Position numbers and translations under genes: made by a program. Source: Cyanophora paradoxa (taxonomy: Eukaryota; Glaucocystophyceae; Cyanophorales; Cyanophoraceae). Taken from it: DNA of 45,496 bases. The DNA is taken from the NCBI GenBank assembly GCA_004431415.1, contig QPMI01000296.1, positions 1 through 45,496 of the forward strand. Direction: 5' to 3'. How positions within the stretch are numbered: the first letter of the stretch is position 1; each line of letters opens with the position of its first letter. Positions 1 to 12,900 of this stretch are shown here, piece after piece. The notes beneath the pieces were generated by a model. The model had not been told where the DNA came from. It saw nothing but the letters and a program-made list of their open reading frames with translations, and ran no database searches.

Positions 1-3000
1 CGCCGACGCGGAGCGCGCGGCGGGAGGCGACCCGGCGGGAGGCCCTGCAGCGCGAGGCGACCAGCCGCTCCCTCCGCGTCCTCGGCGCCTCGGCGCGCTC
101 CCTCTCCGCGCACCCCGCCGCCCTCCTCCTCGACCCCGCCTCCCTCAGCGACTCCGAGGCCGTCCTCGCCCCCGGCCGCTCCGAGGGCGGCCCCCGCGCC
201 CGCTCCGGCTCCGTCTCCGCCCGCGCCCGATCCGGCTCCGTCTCCGCCCGCGTCGCCCCCTCCCGCGCCCTGCCCCCCGTCGTCGGCCCCTCCGCCGCCC
301 CGCCCCTCGCCGATTACTGCCGCACCGTCCTCGGCCTCCCCTCCGGTCCGCCCCGCCCGCCCGCCTGCGCCGCGCCTCGGCCTCGCCGCGCCGGCGCCGA
401 CGCCGGCGGGGGCGGCAGGAGCCTGGCGGGGCGGCTGCGGGAGGCGGCGCCGCCGCTGGAGACGCCCGAGCAGCTCGCCCTCGCCTCCCTCTTCGTGCCC
501 TACACGGCGCGCCCCTGTCTCCTCGCCTGGCGGCCGGCGCTGACGTCGGCGGCGGCCGAGGCAGGTGCGGGCGCGGCTGGGGCAGATCGCGGGCCTCGGG
601 GGCGTCGAGCCCGCCCGCTACCTCGCCGAGTTCCGCCCCGTGCGTCCCGCCCGCTCCGCCCGCCACCCCCTCGCCGAGCGGAGGCGAGCGGGGCGCCGGC
701 GGGGCCAGGTCTCGGTGCTCTTTGGCTCCCTCGGGCTGCAGGCGGGCGCGGAGGGCGGGGAGGAGGGGGAGGGGGAAGGAGCGGGGCCGGCGGCGGTGCG
801 CCGCGCCGTGCGGACGGTGCAGGCGCTCCTCTACGCCCACGAGGGCTCCCTCCGCCAGATCGTCCTCGACGGTGAGCCCCCCCCCCCCCCTCCCCCGGTC
901 GCGCCGCCCCCCCGCCCCGCCCCGCCGGCGGCGAGGCCGCCGCAGACAAGGGTCTCGTCGTCATCGGCGTCTTCGGGCTCTACCCCGTCTCCCACGAGGG
1001 TGCGCGCGCCCCGCCGGCGAGCGCGAGCGCGGGTCCGGCTCAGGGCCCCGCCAGACGACGCGGGCGGTGCGCGGCGTGCGCGCTGGACGTGCGGGAGCGA
1101 TGGAGGCCGCCGGCGTCGGCTGCGCCCTCGGCTCGCCACGGGCCTCGCCTTCTGCGCCTTCGTCGGCGACCCCGCCACCGCTGGCGCGTCCGTCCCGCCC
1201 CGCCCGCCGCTCCGCCTCGAGCCGGCGCCGCAGCGAGTTCTCGGTCTTTGGGAACGCGGTGAACCGGGCGGCGCGGCTGATGGGCAAGGCCGGCCTCTCC
1301 GGCGCCGGCATCCTCGCCGACGGCGAGACGCGAGCCGCGGCGTGCGCCCTGTCCCGCGCCGCCCCGCGCGGGGGGCGGGGCCGAGGGGCGGGGGCGCAGG
1401 GGCGAGCAGGTGGAGATGGAGGCGGCGGGGGAGTACCACCTCAAGGGGATGCCCGGGCCCACGGCGGCGTACCGGCCGGTGCGGGTGCGGGGCGGGAGGG
1501 GAGCCGGGCGCCCTCGGCGGCGGGGGGCCGGCCCCCGGGCGCTCTTCGGCGGGAGGGGAGCTGGCGGTCCTTCGCTCCCTCCTCGAGGCCCGCGCGGGGC
1601 CCCGCACTCCCCCGCTCCCCCCGCACCCCCTCTCCCCTCCGCCCCGCCCGCCCGCCGGGCACGCCCCGGGGAGGCCCCGTGGTCGCCCAGGGCGCGGCGG
1701 GGGCCCCGGGCGGCCCGCTCGTGCTCGTGGCGGGGAGACGGCCTCGGCAAGTCGGCCCTCGCACGCGCCGCGGCGGCGATGGCGGCGGCCGCCGGGTGGC
1801 GCACGGCGGCGACGGCGGCGCTCGCGACGGAGCGGCAGCCGCTCGCCGCGTGGCGGCCCTCCTCGCCGCCCTCTTCCCCCAGGGCATCCTCGAGGCGCGC
1901 ACCGCCCTCCCGCGGGCGGGGCCCGGGCCCCGGGTGCGGGGCGCTGAGGGGGAGCCGGGGGCGGGCCGCAGGCGGGGCGCTGGTGGCGGAGGAGCCCGGC
2001 TGGACCCCGCCCTCGTCCGCGACCTCGAGGCCCTCCTCCCCGCCCCCGCACCCGCCCCGGGCCGGGGCCGGGGCCCGCCCCGCCCGCCCCGCCGGCCCCG
2101 CCCCCAGCCCGTCTCCAAGCGCCGCCCTCCTCCACTGGGTCCCCGCCACCTCCGACGACGAGGGCGCCGGCGGGGGCGACGCGCCACCGCCCTCCCGGGG
2201 CCCACCCCCGCAGCGTCGGCCGCGCCGAGCGGCGGGCGGAGGCGGGGCACCAGGCGGCGGCGGCGGTGCCGGCGGAGGCGCGGGCGGCGCAGCTGCGGGC
2301 GGCCGTCGTGCGGCTCGTCCTCGCCCGGGCCGCCGCCCCCGGCCCCTCCTCCTCGTCTTCGAGGGCGCGCCGCCCCGCCCCGCCCGCCCCGCCCCGCCGG
2401 CCGCGCAGCGCCTCACGAGGGCGCCGCCGCAGACGTGCACCTGGCGGACAGCCAGAGCCAGGCGGCGCTGCTGCGGCTCGCGGAGGAGGCGGCGGAGATC
2501 CCCGCGGCGCGACTCCTGCTGCTCGTCACCGGCCGCCCCGGGGCGGGGCGGGCCGGGGCGGAGGGCTGGAGGGGCTGGAGGGCTGGCCGGGGTGCGCGGG
2601 CGGCGCTGGCTCGAGCTGCTGCCCCTCGACCCCGAGACCGTCGCCCGCCTCGCCTGCGCCCGCCTCGGCGCCGCCTCCCTGCCCCCACAGGCCGCCGCCT
2701 TCATCGGTGCCCCGCCCCGCCCCCGCCGCCCGCCGCCCCGCGCGCGCCCGACGGGCGGCGCGTGCGCAGCGAGCGAGTCGGGCGGCGTGCCGTTCATCGC
2801 GGCGGACGTGGCGGAGCGGCTGCGCGTGGAGGGGACCCTGCGGGTCGACCCCGCGACGGGCGCCTGCACGGTGGCGCGGCCGCTGCGGAACCCGCGCGCC
2901 TCGGACGGCCTCCGCTCCGCGCTCCTCTGGCGCCTCGACCGGCTCGCCCCCTCCCAGCTCTTCGCCGCCAAGGCCCGCCCCGCCGCCCGCCCCGCCTGTG

Positions 3001-6000
3001 CCGCCGCCGCCCTGGGCGAGGCCGACGGGGCGCGCAGCTCGCGAGCATCGTCGGCGTGCGATTCACCGCCGACGAGGTCGCCCCGCGCCCGCCGCCCCGC
3101 CCGCCGGCCAGCCGCCGACGGGCGGCGCGGCAGGTGGCGGTGCTGCTGCTGCACCTGCAGGGCGGGAAGTCGGGGCGGGAGGTGGCGGGGCCGGGGCTGC
3201 GGGGGCGGCGGGGGCCTGGCGGGGACCTAGCGGCCCTCTGCGCGGCCGGCGTCCTGCGGGAGGCGGCCTACGAGGCGGCCGAGGGCGACGTGTACGAGTT
3301 CGCCCTCTCGCCCCTGCGCGAGGTCGTGCGGGCCTGCTGCCCGTCGCCGAGCGGCGGCGCCTGCACAGAGCCTTCGCCGAGTTCCTCGAGGCCCGCGAGC
3401 GCGAGCCGGGCGCCCCGCGCGCCGCGGCTCGGGCGACGGCGCCTCGGCCTCGCGCGCCTCCCTCGGCTCTTTGGACGTCGACGGGCGACGGCCGAGCTGC
3501 TCGCCCACCACTGGGCCGCCGCCGACGAGCCGGCCGCCGCGCTCCCGTACATGGTCCGCTGCGCGGCGGCCGCCCTCGACAGCTACGCCAATTCGGAGGC
3601 GGAGCGCGGGTACGGGGACCTGCTCGCCGGCTACGCGGGGCCCCGGCGGCGCAGCGGGCCGGCTGGCTGGCCGGCCTCGCCGAGGTCTGCATCCGCACGG
3701 GGCGCTACCCGGCCGCCGTGCGCCACTGCCGCGACGCCCTCGCCCTCCTCGGCCTCCGCCTCCCCTCGTGCGCCGCCACGCCGCCCCCGGCCCTCTCCCG
3801 CCCCGCCCCGCCCCTGACGCGGCCCCGCCGCAGGAGCCGCCTGGGGGTCTGGGCGGCGGTGATGTACGCGGCGGTGCGGACGCGGCTGCGGGGAGCGCCG
3901 ACGCTGGCGAGCGTGCCGCCGGAGCAGCTGGCGGCGGCGCGGGGCGGGGCGGGGAGCGGGCGGGGGAGGCGGCGGCGGGGAGCTCTACCTGAAGATGCGG
4001 CAGGCGGCGGCGCACAGCGGCGAGAGCGCCCTCTTCCTCCACGCCGGCTTCGCCCTCCACCGCCTCGCCACCGAGCGCCGCCCGGTGCCCGGCCCGCGCC
4101 CCGGCCCCCCCCCCCCCCCCCCTCCCCCGCGCGCCCCCGCAAGCCCGCGCCGACGCCGGCGGTGCGCGCGCAGGCCCCCACTTCCTCGCCATCGCCTCCG
4201 CCCTCGTCGTGCGCCCGCCCGCCCAGCCGCCGCCGCCGCCGCTGCCGCCTCGAGCGCCGCCGCAGGCGAGCAACATCGCGCTGCTCTTCCCGGGAGCCGC
4301 CCCTCGTCGCCGCCTTCGCCAAGTTCGCGTTCGTGCGCGGCGCCGCCGCGCCGCCGCGCCGGCTGCTGGCGACGGGGCGGCAGGAGCTGGGGCACGACGT
4401 GTGCGCGGGGCCGCACTTCGCGCTCGTGCTGCGCGGCGTCGCCTTCGCGCTGCTCGCCGCCGGCGAGTTCGACGAGTGCGCCCGCGTCTGCGACTTCTAC
4501 GCCGAGGCCGCCCTCCGCACGGCCCGCCCCGCCCGCCCCGCCCGCCCCGCCCGCCCCGCCCGCCCCGGCGCCGGCGCCGGCGCCGGCGGCTGAGGCGGGG
4601 GCTGCGGCGCGCAGCACGTGCGGCGGGACGTGATGGAGGCCCTCGCGTACCGCTTCCAGTGCCAGATGCGCACCGCGGGGCCACCGGCCCTCTTCGAGCG
4701 CCTCGCCGCCCGCACGCAGGCCCGCCCGCGCCCGCCCCACCCGCCCGCACCCCCGCGTGACGGGGCGGGCAGGCGGCGCTGGAGAAGTCGGCGCGGAACC
4801 GCGAGGTCTCCGACAACGCCCTCTCCATCCTCGCCACCGTCCGCCCCGCCCCCCCGCCCGCCGCAACCCCGCCCGGGGCGCCCCGGGGACCCTCCCAACC
4901 GCGGGGCGCAGGGCGTGCTGGTCTCCATCCGCTGCTTCCAGGACCGCGCCGCCGAGGCCCTCGAGGTGCGCCGGGGCGGGGGCAGGGGTAGGCGGGGGGC
5001 GCGACGGGGCGGGGCGGGGGCAGGTGGCGGAGGAGTTCGAGGAGGGGCACCTGCGGGGCGGCTTCACGGCGGTCGCCGCCCCCGCCCGCGCCTTCTTCTT
5101 CGCCGCCCACGCCCGCGCCCTCCTCGCCCTCGCCGGGCCCACGCCTCCGGCCCCGCAGCCGCCTCTCCGCCACCCAGGCCCGCCCCGCCCCGCCACCGCC
5201 CCCCGCCCCGTCGGCTGACCTCGGCCCGGCGGCAGGTGGCGCGCCAGGCGATCCATACGGCAGCCGGCGACCGCAACCGCATGACGGGCATCATCGGGGT
5301 GCGCGGGCGGTGCTGGCCGGCTGGTCGCCTCTGACGCGGGGGCCGGGCAGCCGGACCTGCTGTGCGAGGCCGCGACGGTCCTCTTCGTCGCCTGGCTCCT
5401 CTCCGACGCCCCCGCCGCCCGCGCCCACCGGCCGCCCCTTCGCCCCCTGTTCCTCCCCCCGGCGGCACCGCCCCGGCGGCGGGCCGGCGGCGGGGCCGGG
5501 GCCGGGCCGGGGTTCGGGGGCGGGGAGCTGGCGGCGCTGCTCGACGTCGGGGCGCGCAGCGGGGCGCGCTGGGCCTGGAACGAGGCCGTGCGCGCCCCGC
5601 CCCGCCGCCCGCCGCCCCCGCCCCGCCTGACCGGCCCCGCGCAGGCCGCCGGCGCCCTCGCCGTCGCCGAGGGCCTCGCGCTGAGCGCGCGCGGCGCCGT
5701 GCGCGCCGCCCGCGAGCGCTTCCTCGCGGCGGCGGCCCTCGGCGGGTGGACGGCCTTGGAGCCGGCGCCGGCGCCGCGCCGCGCGCGTGACTGCGCCCTG
5801 GGGCTCCTCTTCGCCGCCCTCCACACGGCCCCGGCGCCGGCCTCGCCGGGGCCGGCCCCGGCACGGGGGCGCGCGCTCGCCCGCGCTGCCGCCGTCGGCC
5901 TCGGCCTCGCGCCACTCGTCCGTCTGCTTGCCGCGCCCCCCCGAGCTCGCCCTCGGGCCCCCGCCAGGAGCCCCGGCCCGGTGCCGCCACCCCGCGGGGC

Positions 6001-6135
6001 CTGCGCGGGGCGGCCGCCGGGCGGGAGCTGCTGGGGGCGGGGCGGGGGGCGCTGCTGGCGGCGGCGGAGCGCTGCTTCGGGCTCTACGCCGACGCCCTCG
6101 GCGCCCGCATCGCCCGCGAGGCCGCCCGCCTCTGA
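1..6135 (+). CDS. Soluble adenylyl cyclase-like protein (class III cyclase + P-loop ATPase + helical repeats), 5' end outside window
   Basis: The visible part matches animal/protist soluble adenylyl cyclase (ADCY10 type), which makes cAMP from ATP. Exons near 700-1300 give a second cyclase domain: SVLFGSLGL, then RQIVLDDKGLVVIGVFGL across an intron at about 871-951, then FSVFGNAVNRAARLMGKAG. The segment EYHLKGM (about 1430) ends the cyclase. A Walker A loop GDGLGKSAL lies near 1738-1765. From about 3250 to the TGA at 6133-6135 the protein is helical and TPR-like (for example YANSEAERGYGDLL, and GRQELGHDVCAGPHFALVLR near 4375). Introns are short and C-rich, ending in gcag. The first cyclase domain and the start codon lie left of the window. 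Frame breaks occur inside conserved motifs (near 1040-1140 and near 1735), so the copy is either affected by sequence errors or decaying. The family call is firm; exact exon borders are not. Confidence 0.82.
204..252 (+). repeat. Short in-frame coding repeat in the cyclase-like gene
   Basis: A 22-base unit occurs at 204-225 and again at 231-252, and encodes two copies of SGSVSAR in an Arg/Ser/Pro-rich linker. It looks like local slippage in a low-complexity linker rather than a domain. Confidence 0.6.
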
Positions 6136-6965
6136 AACTTCCCGCCCGCGAGGCCGCCCGCTAGCCAGGCGCCTCTTCCCGCCGGTTCACAGCTGCAGGC
6201 GCACCGAGTAACCCCTCGTTTCTCAATTCTTTCCATCCCGAGGTCTGCTGTATGTAATTCTTTTTTCAATGTGACATGCATGAGATTTATTATCAGCTAT
6301 CGAAATCTCGTTTTCTTTCTGACGTGCATATGTGAGATTTAGTATACGTATCAGCTTACCGTAGTACGTAATCATAGGACTCGTAATCAGCTTACCGTAG
6401 TACGTATCGGAGTTTGCGCGTCACTCCGGCCGCCGGGCTGTACCTGCATCGATCGCGACAGAGATAGTCAATGCCCCTTCACGCGGTTTGGATTTTCTCG
6501 AATTGTGCAATGAAGTTTTTGCGCCGACATCCCCACCACCCAGTTCCAGGTTTGGTGCGAAGAGATGCGAAATGCATTTGCTGGGTGCATGCAGGATGTC
6601 GTGTGCATACCGTAGTTCTGGATGCTCATCGACCCCCCATCCAGATGCCGAAGGCGCGCGTGCAGAGGTATAGCTTGACCAAGCGCTTCAAGCTTAGGAT
6701 TACATTTAAATCGGTCAGATTTTCACAGAGTCAATTTGCATCGACATCTCAGAGAAAAACACCAGCTGCAGGATAAAGAGCCTGAACGGACACAGAATAA
6801 TCGATATCAAGGGTCATGATCAATAATTATGGCGATCATCGCCCTCGTGTCTCTAGGTCTATGCACTTGCAACCGAGCGCGCCGCGCGCGCAGAGGCGCG
6901 GGGCCCTCCGCCCCGACGGGGGAGCCGCCGCGGGGGGCCCTACCCCCGGCCCGGCGCGGGGCGGC
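6136..6965. other. Intergenic region between convergent genes; contains a 20-bp direct repeat
   Basis: This 830 bp stretch is much richer in A/T than the flanking genes and holds the 3' flanks of the cyclase gene (+) and the coiled-coil gene (-). No coding signal was seen. The only clear structure is the 20-bp duplication at 6351-6370 and 6387-6406. Short palindromic words (catg, gatc, tcga) are common here. Confidence 0.6.
6351..6406. repeat. 20-bp direct repeat pair
   Basis: The word tcagcttaccgtagtacgta occurs at 6351-6370 and 6387-6406, spaced 36 bp apart. It contains the palindrome tacgta. It lies in the 3' flank of the cyclase-like gene; its role is unknown. Confidence 0.8.
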
Positions 6966-9900
6966 CTACTCGAAGTCGAGGGCGTCGAGCTCGGCGGCGG
7001 GGGCGGGGGCCTCGGCGCCAAAGCCCTCGAACTCGTCGTCGTCCAAGGCGTCGTACTCGGCCTCCTCGCCGCTCGCGATGTCCCCGAAGAGCGGGTCCGC
7101 CACGCTCTGCGCCCCGCCCCCGCTCGGCCGGCGGCGGCGGGGGGCACTGCGGCAGCGGGGCGGGGCCGGGGCGGGGGCGGGGCGCACGCGGAACTCGAGG
7201 TAGGAGTCGTGGAGGCCCTGGACGGTGCCGGTGAGGGTCGTGACGACGGCCTCCGAGACGTAGCGCGGGCCCTCGCCCGCCTCGCCGGCGACGGCCTCCT
7301 CGTAGAGCTCCTTGAACTCGCTCACCAGCAGCTCCTTCTTCAGCTCCGACACCGCCTCGCCCGCCCCCGCCGCCTCCGCCGCCTCCTCCGCCTCCTCGCC
7401 CGCCGCCTCGGCCTCGTCCTCGGCCTCGGCGGTCGCCTCCTCGGCGGCGGCCGCCTCCTCCACCGCCGCGTCCACCTCCGCCTGCGCCTCCTCGATGCTC
7501 TCCACGATCTCCGCCGCCTCGGCGTCGCTGCCCGCCTCCTCCAGCTGCTCCGCCAACTCTTCCACCACGTCCGCCGCCTCGCTCGCCTCGGCCGCCGCGT
7601 CGGCAGCCGCCTTGGCGCCCTCGGCCGCCGTCTCGGACGCCTCCTGCGCCGCCTCGGCCGCCTCCTCGGCCTGCTCGAGCTGCTCGGCGGCCTCCTCGCG
7701 CTCCGCCGGCGTGTCCGCCTCCTCCGCCGCCTCCTCGAGCTGCTCGACCTCCTCCTGCGCGTCGGCGGCCGCCTCCAGCGCCTCCTCCGCCTGCGCCTGC
7801 GCCTCGGCGGCCGCCTCCCGCGCCTCGGCCGCGCCCTCCTGCGCCTCCTCGACGGCCGCGTCGGCCGCCGCCGCGGGGTCCTCCTCCGCCAGATCCGCCA
7901 GGATCTGCCCCCGCCGTCGGCCCCGCCCCCCCTCGAGAGCGGGCGCCCGACGGGCGGGGCCGGCGCACCTCGGAGTCGGCCTCGGCCGCCGCCTCCTGCG
8001 ACTCCTCTAGAACCGTCTCCACGCTCTCCTGCGCCCCCGAGCGCGTCGGCGGCCCCGCGCCGCCTTGGGGCGAGGCGGCGCGTGCGGCGGACCTCGGTGG
8101 CGGCGACGTCGGCCTGCTGCTCCTCGATGGCATCCACGATGTCGCCGACGGTCTCCTCCTGCGGCTCGCGCTCAGCTGCGCCCCGGCGCGGCGCGGAACT
8201 GCGCCGGCGCACGACGGCGGGGCTGCTGGTGTCGGCGGCGATGTCGGCGGCCTCCTCCTTCAGGTCCTCGAGGGTCTCGGTGTGCTCCTGCGCGCAGCCC
8301 CGTCGAACGCGGCAGGGAGCACGACGTCGACGTGGCGCGGGGAAAAGACCTCGAGCTTCTCCTCCGCCTGCTCCAGCTCCTCGGTCTTCTCCTCGAGCTG
8401 AACGAGAGCGCCACTCAGCCTCGGGGGCCGCGAGGGCCCAGGCCCGGTCGAACCTTCTCCTCGAGCGCCTCCTTCTCCTCGGTGGTGTCCGCGTTCTCGA
8501 GCTGCTCCGTCGTCTCCTGTGGTGTGTGCGTTACGCGCCGTGATGCGTTGCCATCGCCGCCGCGGCAGGGACGGCGGATGGTCAGGATCAGGGGCAAACC
8601 TGGATGTCCTGGGTGATGTCCTGGATGTCGGCCTGCGCCGTCGAATCGCCTCAGTGGCCGTCGGGCACCCCTCAATATGGCGAAGGACCACAGAAGCGCA
8701 CCTGCGTCTCGTTGATCGCCTCGGTCGTGTCGGCGACCTCCTCCTTCAGGTCCTCCACCTGCTCAGCCGGCTGCGCGGCGCCCGTCAGAGACGGCGGAGA
8801 TGCTGCGGAAACACCCCTTCGAAATCCGTGCACTACGCGTAATAGGAAGGCAGAATTTGAAAGAGCTATAACTGATGCGAGGGTTGCTCCCCGAGAGCGT
8901 ACGCGTGACGCCATGGCCATTAATCGAGAAACGCGGCGGAAACATATACAAGCGATTTGCAATGCTGACGGAACCCGGGAGCCTTTCCGCCGCGCCCTTA
9001 TCAGTTACCGCCGCTAACCGGCTTAAAGCAGCAACGGGCCATGGACGGCGAGCACGAGCGCGAGCGCACCGAGTCGTCGGAGGTGGCGACATCGACCGCG
9101 TCCGCAGCAGCCTCGGAAACGTCCTCTGCCTTCTCCTGCGCCCCCGAGCGCGTCGGCGGCCCCGCGCCGCCTTGGGGCGAGGCGGCGCGCGGCGGACCGC
9201 GGTGGCGGCGACGTCGGCCTGCTGCTCCTCGATGGCATCCACGATGTCGCCGACGGTCTCCTCCTGCGGCTCGCGCTCAGCTGCGCCCCGGCGCGGCGCG
9301 GAACTGCGCCGGCGCACGACGGCGGGGCTGCTGGTGTCGGCGGCGATGTCGGCGGCCTCCTCCTTCAGGTCCTCGAGGGTCTCGGTGTGCTCCTGCGCGC
9401 AGCCCCGTCGAACGCGGCAGGGAGCACGACGTCGACGTGGCGCGGGGAAAAGACCTCGAGCTTCTCCTCCGCCTGCTCCAGCTCCTCGGTCTTCTCCTCG
9501 AGCTGAACGGGAGCGCCACTCAGCCTCGGGGGCCGCGATCAGCGGGCCCAGGCCCGGTCGAACCTTCTCCTCGAGCGCCTCCTTCTCCTCGGTGGTGTCC
9601 GCGTTCTCGAGCTGCTCCGTCGTCTCCTGCGATGTGCTCGTTACGCGCCGCGATGCGTTGCCATCGCCGCCGCAGCAGGGACGGCGGATGGTCAGGCGCA
9701 AACCTGGATGTCCTGGGTGATGTCCTGGATGTCGGCCTGCGCCGTCGAATCGCCTCAGTGGCCGTCGGGCACCCCTCAATATGGCGAACGACCACAGAAG
9801 CGCACCTGCGTCTCGTTGATCGCCTCGGCCGTGTCGGCGACCTCCTCCTTCAGGTCCTCCACCTGCTCAGCCGGCTGCGCGGCGCCCGTCAGAGACGGCG

Positions 9901-12900
9901 CTGATGGCGGCTGCGGGTGTGTATCGATATCCAAGATAATCAACCGGAGAGATCCGTTGGCCGCGCGCGTCCTCGTCACGTGGTAGGTATTCGGTAATTA
10001 TATGCGGGGGAGCGCTGCAAAGCTATCCACATATGCATGCCTCGTCTTCGTAAAAATAAATTCTAGCACAGCGTAATGCAGGCAGAGAAACAGGGGCGAT
10101 TCCATCCGTTTCTCGTCGCCACCGGCGGGCGCAGGCACGAGCGCACCGAGTCGTCGGTGGTGGCGACGTCGACCGCGTCCGCAGCAGCCTCGGAAACGTC
10201 CTCCACCTTCTCCTGCGCCCCCGAGAGCGTCGGCGGCCCCGCGCCGCCTTGGGGCGAGGCGGCGCGCGGCGGACCTCGGTCGTGGAGATCTCGTCCAGAA
10301 GGTTTTCAATGTTCGCCGTCACGTTAACGTTGTCGACGACGTTCTCCTGCGCCACGCTATCAGCTGGGCATGCGCCGCGGCTCGCGGCCGTATGGCACGT
10401 TGCGGAGCGGCGCACGACGGCGGGGCTGCTGGTGTCGGCGGCGATATCGGCGGCCTCCTCCTTCAGGTCCTCGAGGGTCTCGGTGTGCTCCTGCGCGCAG
10501 CCCCGTCGAACGCGGCAGGGAGCACGACGTCGACGTGGCGCGGGGAAAAGACCTCGAGCTTCTCCTCCGCCTGCTCCAGCTCCTCGGTCTTCTCCTCGAG
10601 CTGAAAGGGAGCGCCACTCAGCCTCGGGGGCCGCGATCAGCGGGCCCAGGCCCGGTCGAACCTTCTCCTCGAGCGCCTCCTTCTCCTCGGTGGTGTCCGC
10701 GTTCTCGAGCTGCTCCGTCGTCTCCTGCGATGTGCTCGTTACGCGCCGTGACGCGTTGCCATCGCCGCCGCAGCACGGCGGATGGTCAGGCGCAAACCTG
10801 GATGTCCTGGGTGATGTCCTGGATGTCGGCCTGCGCCGTCGAATCGTCTCAGCGACCATCGGGCACCTCTCAATGTGGCAGAAATTAAATCCGCAGAAAT
10901 GCACCTGCGTCTCGTTGATCGCCTCGGTCGTGTCGGCGACCTCCTCCTTCAGGTCCTCCACCTGCTCAGCCGGCTGCGCGGCGTCCGTCAGAATGGCACT
11001 CTTCTTCGGAGCCGTTGCAAAAACATTATTTGTTGCAATTGCATATTCGAATTTCACGTGACTGTAAATCCAAGAAATAGGCAGAATACTGCTGTGGTTA
11101 TGGCGCCATAAAACGGGAATTTAAGATTAGGCAGAATAGTGCGGTGATCTAGATTCCATGGACGTGCACGTGCTCGGTGAAGCACAGGACCCAGCTTAAG
11201 CTTGCAATTGGAGCTAGCCTTGAATTTGTGTTGGGCTTGGTCCGCTATCCACAGCGACCCGAGGACGACGGCGGGCCGAGCGCACCGACTCGTTGGTGGC
11301 GTCGACGGCGTCACCCGAGGACAGCAGCTCCACGGTCTCCACGGCGAGCACGAGCGCGAGCGCACCGAGTCGTCGGAGGTGGCGACATCGACCGCGTCCG
11401 CAGCAGCCTCGGAAACGTCCTCTGCCTTCTTCTGCGCCCCCGAGCGCGTCGGCGGCCCCGCGCTGCCTCGCGCGCGCGTCGGCGTCGCGGAGCGCGCGGC
11501 GGACCGCGGTGGCGGCGACGTCGGCCAGCTGCTCCTCGATGGCGTCGGTCACATTCTCGACGATCGCATCCTGCCGCGACTCAGTTGTGTTCGGCGCGGC
11601 GCGGCACGGCGTGTCGACGTCGCACGATGGCGGAGTTGCTCGTCTCCGTGGCGAGGTCAGCCGCCTCGATGTTGAGCTCCTGGAAGAGACATTACATCAA
11701 TCTGAAGAAGCGAGCGGCGAGGGATTGGTGCGATGTCACCTGGAGGGTGTCAGCATGCTCCTGCGGACAGCTCCGTCAAAGGCGGTATATATGAAACACA
11801 ATAACACGAAGAAAGGACCTGCAGCTCCTCCTGCTTCTCCTCCAGCTCCTCAGTCTTCTCCTCGAGCTACATAACCGAATTAAATGTCTCTCAGCGATCA
11901 GCTGAGGCGGGCCCCGGTCCCCGAACCTTCTCCTCGAGCGCCTCCTTCTCCTCGGTGCTGTCAGCGTTCTCGAGCTGCTCCGTGGTCTCCTCGATCTCCT
12001 TGGAGATTTCCTTGATGTCGACCTGCTCCAGTGTAATTATAACATCTAATGATCAGAGACCGCCCCCCAAGCACCCGAAAGAAAGCAGAATTTAATAAAA
12101 GAACACGAACTTGGGTCTCGTTGATGTCCGCGACGGCCTCGCTTAGATCTCCCTCCAGATCCGCAGCCTTCTCTGTCGGCTGCGATCAGGACGCCCGTCA
12201 GAATTGAGGAATTCAGAATCTAATCAGATATTGAATAGAGAGCTCGAGGAAAGGCAGGATTGTTACTTCAAGTTCAAGAAGGCAGGATATATATTACATT
12301 AAGAGCGAAACGTAGATATGCATACAGAACTGCTTTATAGCGGAAGTTGGTATAGTGTGATAAACAAACTATGCATATATATTAGACACATATAACTATA
12401 CATAAAAATCAGTGTATCGATCTGATGCATAAATATGCATATGCATGGCTCAGGCGCACCGAGTCGTTGGTGATCTCCTGCGACGCGTCGATGGCGTCGA
12501 CGGCGGTTTCAATGGCGTCCTCGGCCTTGCCCTGAGTTCGGGAAAGCGGGTCGGCGGATGCAAGCTCGAGATCCAGCGCTGGCCGTCCCGGGCTGCGGGG
12601 GCGCGGCGCGCTTCTGCTGATGCGCACCTGGGCTTCCTTCACGTCGTCCTGGGCAGCCTCGATTTTCTCGACGAGCTCATCAGCCTTCTCATCCTGCGCC
12701 GCGAGCACTTAGCGGCGCGCAGGGCGTTCGGTGGTCCCCCGGGGCCCGGGCCCCGCGCGCGCGGCTCGGCGCATGCGCACGACGGTGGCGTCGCTGCTCT
12801 CCACGGCGTACGCGGTGGTTTCCTCCTTCAAGTCCTCGAGCTTCTCATCCTCCTTCTCGAGCTTTTCCTGCGCCCCCGTGCGTCAAATACAAATATCGTG

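Noticed and set aside
831-2135. Long minus-strand ORFs opposite the cyclase-like gene
   Set aside because: They are antisense shadows of very GC-rich sequence; only the plus strand gives cyclase and P-loop motifs.
7312-8010. Ser/Ala-rich 232-codon plus-strand ORF over the coiled-coil gene
   Set aside because: It is the complement of repetitive GCC/GAG coiled-coil codons. The minus strand has the consistent splice sites and phase-0 exons.
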